Shown: piece after piece, positions 5,262-9,857 of the stretch
How the letters are laid out: each line of letters starts with the position of its first letter
How positions within the stretch are numbered: position 1 is the first letter of the stretch
NCBI GenBank assembly: GCA_002331625.1
Contig: DCZN01000073.1
Coordinates: 49,995 to 59,851, forward strand
Source: Nitrospira sp. UBA2083
GTDB taxonomy: Bacteria > Nitrospirota > Nitrospiria > Nitrospirales > Nitrospiraceae
DNA length: 9,857 nt
Direction: 5' to 3'
The notes under the pieces: generated by a model
The model's input: the letters and a program-made list of their open reading frames with translations, nothing else
What the model was told of the DNA's origin: nothing
Database searches by the model: none
Program-made: the position numbers and the translations under genes

Positions 5262-6986
5262 CTACACCTGGAACTGGGCTTCGTACAGACTCGCATAGAC
5301 ACCACCTCGACCCAGCAGCTCCTCGTGTCGACCATCCTCCACTAATCGGCCTTGGTCGAGTACCAAAATCCGATCCACATCGTGAAGCGTCGACAATCGA
5401 TGGGCGATAATGAAGGTGGTGCGTCCTCGGGTAAGTTCGTCTAAGGCTTCCCGTATTTTGACTTCGGTTTCAGTATCGATATTAGACGTGGCCTCATCAA
5501 AAATGACGATGGGCGGATCTTTCAACAGTACTCGAGCGATCGACACGCGCTGTTTTTGCCCGACCGACAGTTTGACGCCTCGTTCGCCGATCCATGTATC
5601 ATACCCTTCCGGAAGCGCGGTAATGAACTCATGCGCCCGAGCGGCGCGCGCTGTCGCTTCCAAACGCGCCTCATCCGCATGCAAATCGCCGTACAGCAGA
5701 TTGTCTCGAACCGTCCCATTAAATAAGAACGGTTCTTGTTGCACAAACCCGATCTGCTGCCGTAGATAGGCAAGCGGCAAATCGCGAATGTCCTTCCCAT
5801 CGATATTAATCGCCCCATCTATGACATCGTAAAACCGCATCAAGAGCTTCAACAGCGTACTCTTCCCGGCCCCGCTCATCCCCACCAGCGCCACACGCTC
5901 TCCTGCCGGTACAACTGCGGAAAATCCTCTCAGGACAGGAACGTCAGGTCGGTAGTGGAACTGCACCTGGTCGAATCGCACTTCTCCTTGGACACGGTGG
6001 ATCGGAGCCATCACTCCGGGACGATCGGCAACGTCCGGAATCGTATCCAGCACGTCAAAGACCCGCTCACTTGCCGCCAGCGCATGCTGCAGCATGTGAT
6101 TGACGGAATGAATCTGATTGATGGGCACGTAGAACATCGCCAGGTAGGACAAAAATAACACCAACTCGCCAAGTGTGAGACGGCCCTCCATGACCTCGCC
6201 CGCACCGTACCAGAGGATCAAGACCGTTCCTAGGGCGGCCACCAGAATCATGCCTGGCGAATACATCGACCACAAGACCATCGCGTTGAGGTTTTTCTCA
6301 CTATAGGCCTGGCTGAGCCTGTCGAATCGTGTTTGTTCATGCCCTTGGCGGCCAAACCCCATCGTCTCTCGGATACCGGACAAGGCATCCTGTAAGTACC
6401 CATTCAGTTCAGCGGCGCTCTGGCGAGTTTCCCGATAATACCCATGGACCTTCGACGTAAACCAACTCGCAGACAGCGCCAGCACTGGAATCGGCAAGAG
6501 CGAGAGGGCCGCCAGTTTCCAATTGAGCATGAACAGAAGCCCTGTAATCCCGATCAGCGTCAGTAGTGCTGTGATCATCCCTTCGAGCCCGTCGATAAAG
6601 ATCCGCTCGACATGTTCCGTATCGTTGGTCACTCGGGACATAATTTCGCCTGTCGAGCGGTTTTCAAAATAGGTGATGGACAGAGATTGGAGGGCGGCGA
6701 AGATATGCCGACGAAGGTCGTGGACCACCGTCTGTTCAAGTTGATTATTCAATCTGATTCTGAGCGAGGCAAACACGTTTTTGAATAGATAAGCGCCCAC
6801 CAGAAGACCGATCGCCCCTGGCAGCAATGATGCTTGCTTGGCTTGAATCACATCGTCGATGATGATCTTGATGACCCAGGGCGGCACCAGTTCCATCGCC
6901 GTCGCAGCTGCAGCGCAGAGCAGCGTCGTGACCGCCAACGTGCGGTGAGGCCGAAGATATTGCAAAACACGAAGAAGAGATTTCAC
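5262..6986 (-). CDS. ABC-type exporter, fused membrane and ATPase domains (MsbA-like)
   Basis: A 574-residue half-transporter of normal length for the MsbA/lipid and multidrug exporter family. The membrane domain (about 1-320) has hydrophobic helices near 15-35, 55-75, 135-172, 245-262 and 270-290, and the typical coupling segment YFENRSTGEIMSRVTND. The ATPase domain holds Walker A GMSGAGKST (369-377), the Q-loop in FVQQEPFLF, the X-loop GERG (467-470), signature LSVGQKQR (473-480, Val in place of the usual Gly), Walker B VIFDEA with catalytic Glu498, and His529 in IIAHRLST. It would work as a homodimer in the inner membrane, driving export of a lipid or other hydrophobic substrate that cannot be named from sequence. 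The start is GTG, without an obvious ribosome binding site, 22 bases after the peptide deformylase gene, so the two are likely co-transcribed. Confidence 0.93.
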   Translation of the reverse strand: MKSLLRVLQYLRPHRTLAVTTLLCAAAATAMELVPPWVIKIIIDDVIQAKQASLLPGAIGLLVGAYLFKNVFASLRIRLNNQLEQTVVHDLRRHIFAALQSLSITYFENRSTGEIMSRVTNDTEHVERIFIDGLEGMITALLTLIGITGLLFMLNWKLAALSLLPIPVLALSASWFTSKVHGYYRETRQSAAELNGYLQDALSGIRETMGFGRQGHEQTRFDRLSQAYSEKNLNAMVLWSMYSPGMILVAALGTVLILWYGAGEVMEGRLTLGELVLFLSYLAMFYVPINQIHSVNHMLQHALAASERVFDVLDTIPDVADRPGVMAPIHRVQGEVRFDQVQFHYRPDVPVLRGFSAVVPAGERVALVGMSGAGKSTLLKLLMRFYDVIDGAINIDGKDIRDLPLAYLRQQIGFVQQEPFLFNGTVRDNLLYGDLHADEARLEATARAARAHEFITALPEGYDTWIGERGVKLSVGQKQRVSIARVLLKDPPIVIFDEATSNIDTETEVKIREALDELTRGRTTFIIAHRLSTLHDVDRILVLDQGRLVEDGRHEELLGRGGVYASLYEAQFQV

Positions 6987-7008
6987 AAGCGGTTCGACAA
7001 GGCAGGCA

Positions 7009-7554
7009 TCAAATCACGTTTGTGGGTTCTTTTTGCCAGTACTGTGCAAACTCGTCCAACTGCGTGAGAGTGGACATATCCGTCATGCGATCGAGAAAGA
7101 CTTTGCCGATCAAGTGGTCGAGTTCGTGCTGGATACAGACCGCATAGAGTCCCGTCGCCTCAAAATCCAAAGGTTTGCCCTTCCGATCCAGCCCCTTGAC
7201 CCGCACGAGCGAGGGTCTCGTCACTTTGCCCCGTAACCCATCAACGCTTAAGCAACCTTCCCAATTCTCAACCTGTTCGGGTCCATAATACACAATTGAT
7301 GGATTGATCAGGACGGTCTCTGGAAATCCGCCGTCTCCTTTGCATCCCATGACCACCAACTGAATGGACCGAGAGACCTGCGGCGCAGCCAGCCCGATAC
7401 CAGGCTCGTCGTACATCGTTTCAAACATGTCGTCGATCAAGCGCTGAATTTCGGTCGACTTGATCTCTCGCGGATCGATCGGCACGGCAACCTTGCGAAG
7501 GATCGGATTCCCGAGCTTGGCAATTTTCAACAAGGTTTCTGTCTTTAATCTCAT
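7009..7554 (-). CDS. def: Peptide deformylase
   Basis: A 181-residue enzyme that removes the formyl group from the initiator methionine of new proteins in the cytoplasm. All three family motifs are intact: GIGLAAPQ (52-59), EGCLS (99-103, with the metal-ligand Cys101) and QHELDH (142-147, the HExxH metal site with catalytic Glu144). The N-terminal ILRKVAVP segment and total length are normal for a type 1 bacterial deformylase. The C-terminal tail (DEFAQYWQKEPTNVI) is unremarkable. The ATG at 7554 is the natural start for the family, though no strong ribosome binding site precedes it. It sits between an exported HEAT-repeat protein gene (53 bases upstream) and the ABC exporter (22 bases downstream). 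No fmt gene is seen beside it in this window. Confidence 0.96.
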   Translation of the reverse strand: MRLKTETLLKIAKLGNPILRKVAVPIDPREIKSTEIQRLIDDMFETMYDEPGIGLAAPQVSRSIQLVVMGCKGDGGFPETVLINPSIVYYGPEQVENWEGCLSVDGLRGKVTRPSLVRVKGLDRKGKPLDFEATGLYAVCIQHELDHLIGKVFLDRMTDMSTLTQLDEFAQYWQKEPTNVI

Positions 7555-7607
7555 AGCATTATTCGTAACACAGCCACGTTCGATCCCGCAACGTCCCTGG
7601 ACTCAGG

Positions 7608-8396
7608 TTACGATCTCCGTTTCGACGATCTCGGCTCCGGAATCTCAAACATGTCCCGATTGGTGTCCCACCACTCTGTCCATTCGCTCGACCACGCGGC
7701 ACGATCCTGCTTGGTAGACGTGTCCCAGTCGTGGAACTCAGTTTCATGACGGGTCAGAATCCACAGTGATTGCAGAGCCGACAACGCCACGAATCGCTCC
7801 TCGTCGCTGAGCATGGGGATTAAGATAGGAATGACGGCCTTTTGCCGAACATACCGCCCTTCAAACGCTGCAGCTTTTCTAACCGATGGATTGGGATCCT
7901 TGGCCATGACGTCGATTGCCTCCGGGGCTTTTGCGGAATCCAGACGAACGGCCACCCGCAACGCATGTTCTCGAATCCGAGGAACCTCGTTCGGCTCCTT
8001 CGCAGCAGAGAGCAGAGCGGGTACCCCAGTCACCCCCTTCATCATCAGCAAGGTTTCAATGGCATTGTACCGAATCCTCGGGCTCGACATGGTCAGCGCC
8101 TGAACCAGAACGGGAACAGCCGGTTCCCCTAAATGCACGAATTCCCCCATCGCCCAAAACTCCTGTTTGCCTTCCAACAGTGGCAGCAACGCCTCGGCCC
8201 GCTTGAGCTCCTCTGGGGTGAGCGGGCTCTTATTGGGGGGGATCGACACATCCGGAACGTCAGGGTTCGCTGGCGGGGCTTCATAGGGGATTTGCACCAG
8301 CCATGTCGACACAGGCTGATCGGATACCGCGTACAGCGCCTGTGTGTCCACAACACTGGCGAAGATCATGGCGGCAATGCGGGCAGATGTGATCAC
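7608..8396 (-). CDS. Exported HEAT-repeat protein
   Basis: The product is 262 residues from GTG 8396, which follows AGAGGAG by about 10 bases. A longer frame from GTG 8432 is open but has no ribosome binding site. The N-terminus (VITSARIAAMIFASVV ... ALYA) looks like a signal peptide with cleavage after ALYA, so the protein is probably periplasmic or membrane-attached. A proline-rich linker (YEAPPANPDVPDVSIPPNKS) leads into at least three or four HEAT-type helical repeats, for example EPAVPVLVQAL...RIRYNAIETLL, VPALLSAAKE...IREHALRVAV and DPNPSVRKAAAFEG...VIPILIPMLSDEERFVALSAL. A tryptophan-rich C-terminus (AAWSSEWTEWWDTNRDMF) follows. HEAT repeats form curved scaffolds for protein binding. 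The partner is unknown; location upstream of def is no clear hint. Confidence 0.8.
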   Translation of the reverse strand: MITSARIAAMIFASVVDTQALYAVSDQPVSTWLVQIPYEAPPANPDVPDVSIPPNKSPLTPEELKRAEALLPLLEGKQEFWAMGEFVHLGEPAVPVLVQALTMSSPRIRYNAIETLLMMKGVTGVPALLSAAKEPNEVPRIREHALRVAVRLDSAKAPEAIDVMAKDPNPSVRKAAAFEGRYVRQKAVIPILIPMLSDEERFVALSALQSLWILTRHETEFHDWDTSTKQDRAAWSSEWTEWWDTNRDMFEIPEPRSSKRRS

Positions 8397-8521
8397 GGCG
8401 CGTACACTCCTCTTACTGCATGGTCGTCGCACGTGGTCTGGCTGGATGAGGAATACTCACAGGCACGTATCAGGTCAATACGTTGAAACGGAGGGCACAA
8501 CCGACTCATCAGCCGTTGATC

Positions 8522-8815
8522 TTAGTCCAACCTGGAATTCACTTCTCGTAGATGTTTCCGCACACGGACTTTCTCATGATGTTTCCGCAGCAACTGCTGG
8601 CGGACCACGTCCTGATTTGCGGCGACAATGCGAACCAACCGATCCATATCTTCGGCATGGTCTCGAACCAGTTCGGACAGCTTCTGAATCTGCTCCTCTA
8701 ACTTTTCCAGGCGCCAGGCCATGTTGCGCAAGGGATCCGAGGATTTCTCCGCCAGCTTCGTCACACGTCTGGAATCGACTCGTGGAAGAGCCGCGACAAC
8801 CACATCTCGCTTCAT
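8522..8815 (-). CDS. Small coiled-coil protein of unknown function
   Basis: The product is 97 residues from ATG 8815 (MKRDVVVAALPRVD). This start is preferred over an ATG 18 bases upstream because AAAGGAG lies 5 bases before it. After a basic N-terminus a long amphipathic helix runs from about 30 to 75 (WRLEKLEEQIQKLSELVRDH, AEDMDRLVRIVAANQDVVRQ) with leucine/isoleucine spacing of a coiled coil, ending in a strongly basic tail (KHHEKVRVRKHLREVNSRLD). It has no signal peptide or membrane segment. The gene is divergent from glgC and is the first of a minus-strand run with the HEAT-repeat protein, def and the ABC exporter; the gap to the next gene is 125 bases. The charge pattern suggests a small scaffold or nucleic-acid-associated protein, without further proof. 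Confidence 0.72.
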   Translation of the reverse strand: MKRDVVVAALPRVDSRRVTKLAEKSSDPLRNMAWRLEKLEEQIQKLSELVRDHAEDMDRLVRIVAANQDVVRQQLLRKHHEKVRVRKHLREVNSRLD

Positions 8816-8953
8816 GCTCACTCCTTTGTTCATGGCCCATCAACCCGGGAGGCTTACGTCAGCGTCCTGGTGGCTAGTATTATCCGCATGGCGCGGGAAG
8901 TCAACGATTCCGCTTCCTTTCTATTTCATGACGGTCCTGCTAGAATTCGGCCC

Positions 8954-9857
8954 GTGAAGAATATTTTCACCATGGTCCTGGCTGGTGGAAAAGGTGAACG
9001 GCTCTTTCCCCTCACCGACCAACGTGCAAAGCCGGCGGTTCCCTTCGGGGGCAAATACCGTATCATCGATTTCACTCTGAGCAATTGTTTGAACTCCGGG
9101 CTCCGTAAGATCGCCGTCCTCATTCAATATAAGTCCCATTCACTCGATCGTCATATCCGGATCGGATGGAATATTTTGACTGCCGAATTGGGTGAATATA
9201 TCGCATCAGTTCCCCCTCAGCAGCGTATCAGCGAGGATTGGTACCGTGGCACCGCCGACGCGGTGTATCAGAACATGTTTTTGATCGACGGGGAACATCC
9301 TGAGTTTTTATTGATCCTGGCCGGCGATCATGTGTACAAGATGAACTACGCGGAAATGTTCCACTGGCTCATCGCCAAGAGTGCGGATGCCGTCGTCGGC
9401 GCTATCGATATTCCCGTGCAGGAAGCCTCGCGCTTCGGGGTCATTGCCGTGGATGAAGACTACCGGATTACACGCTTCGATGAGAAGCCGGCAAATCCTA
9501 TTCCCTTACCCAACGATCCCGCTCATGCCTTTGCCTCAATGGGCATCTACCTCTTCCGCACAAAGGCACTCCGCGAACACCTGATCGCAGATGCACGAGA
9601 GGGCAGCGCACACGATTTCGGAAAAAATATCATCCCCAAGATGATCGAACAGGGACGGGTGTACGCCTTCAAGTTTCAAGACGCCAATAAGAAAGCCGTT
9701 AAGTATTGGCGAGACATTGGAACACTCGACGCCTATTGGGAAGCCAATATGGATCTGGTCGCTGTCGATCCTCAATTCAATCTGTACGACCCTGAATGGC
9801 CGATCCGAACCTATCAAGGCCAGTTTCCACCGGCCAAGTTCGTCTTCGCGCAAGATT
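8954..9857 (+). CDS. glgC: Glucose-1-phosphate adenylyltransferase (ADP-glucose pyrophosphorylase), N-terminal 301 codons
   Basis: This gene runs off the right edge; 301 residues of an enzyme that is usually about 410-430 long are visible. It makes ADP-glucose from glucose-1-phosphate and ATP, the committed step of bacterial glycogen synthesis. Visible motifs are AGGKGERLFPLTDQRAKPAV (10-29, the nucleotide loop), FGGKYRIIDF (31-40), the catalytic AGDHVYK (Asp125), RFDEKP with the glucose-phosphate lysine (Lys178), HDFGKNIIPKM and YWRDIGTLDAYWEANMDL. The left-handed helix domain that holds part of the allosteric site lies beyond the window. GTG 8954 gives the usual family N-terminus (VKNIFTMVLAGG); ATG 8972 is an alternative that would leave only three residues before AGG. 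The ribosome binding site is weak. It is transcribed divergently from the coiled-coil gene across about 138 bases that should hold both promoters. Confidence 0.95.
   Translation, partial: MKNIFTMVLAGGKGERLFPLTDQRAKPAVPFGGKYRIIDFTLSNCLNSGLRKIAVLIQYKSHSLDRHIRIGWNILTAELGEYIASVPPQQRISEDWYRGTADAVYQNMFLIDGEHPEFLLILAGDHVYKMNYAEMFHWLIAKSADAVVGAIDIPVQEASRFGVIAVDEDYRITRFDEKPANPIPLPNDPAHAFASMGIYLFRTKALREHLIADAREGSAHDFGKNIIPKMIEQGRVYAFKFQDANKKAVKYWRDIGTLDAYWEANMDLVAVDPQFNLYDPEWPIRTYQGQFPPAKFVFAQD

Noticed and set aside
9536..9853. 105-codon minus-strand ORF near the right end
   Set aside because: It is antisense to glgC, whose reading frame is unmistakable through this stretch.

Overview
The window looks like a piece of a Nitrospira-type chromosome (phylum Nitrospirota). 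The reasons are the moderately high GC content, the gene styles (HEAT-repeat secreted protein, GTG-started glgC, stand-alone NIL-domain protein beside a sulfur-carrier cluster) and about 120-bp imperfect palindromic intergenic repeats of a kind I recall from Nitrospira genomes. The assignment comes from recognition, not from a search. No rRNA, tRNA, CRISPR array or transposase was seen.

Region 1 (1-2568, + strand) is a sulfur-transfer / ubiquitin-like cluster. It contains the C-terminus of a MoaD/ThiS-like carrier ending in Gly-Gly, a small NIL-domain protein, an E1-like adenylyltransferase (ThiF/MoeB/HesA family) with catalytic and zinc cysteines intact, and a JAMM/MPN metallopeptidase with a complete metal-binding motif. 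Together they fit a carrier that is activated by adenylation, loaded with sulfur and trimmed or recycled by the peptidase, as in CysO-Mec-type cysteine synthesis; the acceptor pathway is not visible here. The JAMM gene is bracketed by two same-orientation copies of one palindromic repeat family. A small exported protein of unknown role follows.

Region 2 (about 2600-5110, - strand) is an accessory, partly decayed stretch. It holds a C-terminal scrap of a type I restriction specificity subunit (HsdS), an intact NucS-like PD-(D/E)XK endonuclease immediately downstream, a small gene broken by a frameshift and at least one stop, a 52-codon ORF, a roughly 420-base gene-free gap and a pair of tiny Cys-rich proteins with possible metal-binding sites. 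It reads as the residue of a restriction/defence island.

Region 3 (5262-8815, - strand) is housekeeping in character: coiled-coil protein, exported HEAT-repeat protein, peptide deformylase (def) and an MsbA-like ABC exporter, in that transcription order with short gaps. Region 4 (8954 to the end, + strand) is the first 301 codons of glgC (ADP-glucose pyrophosphorylase), divergent from region 3 and running off the window.
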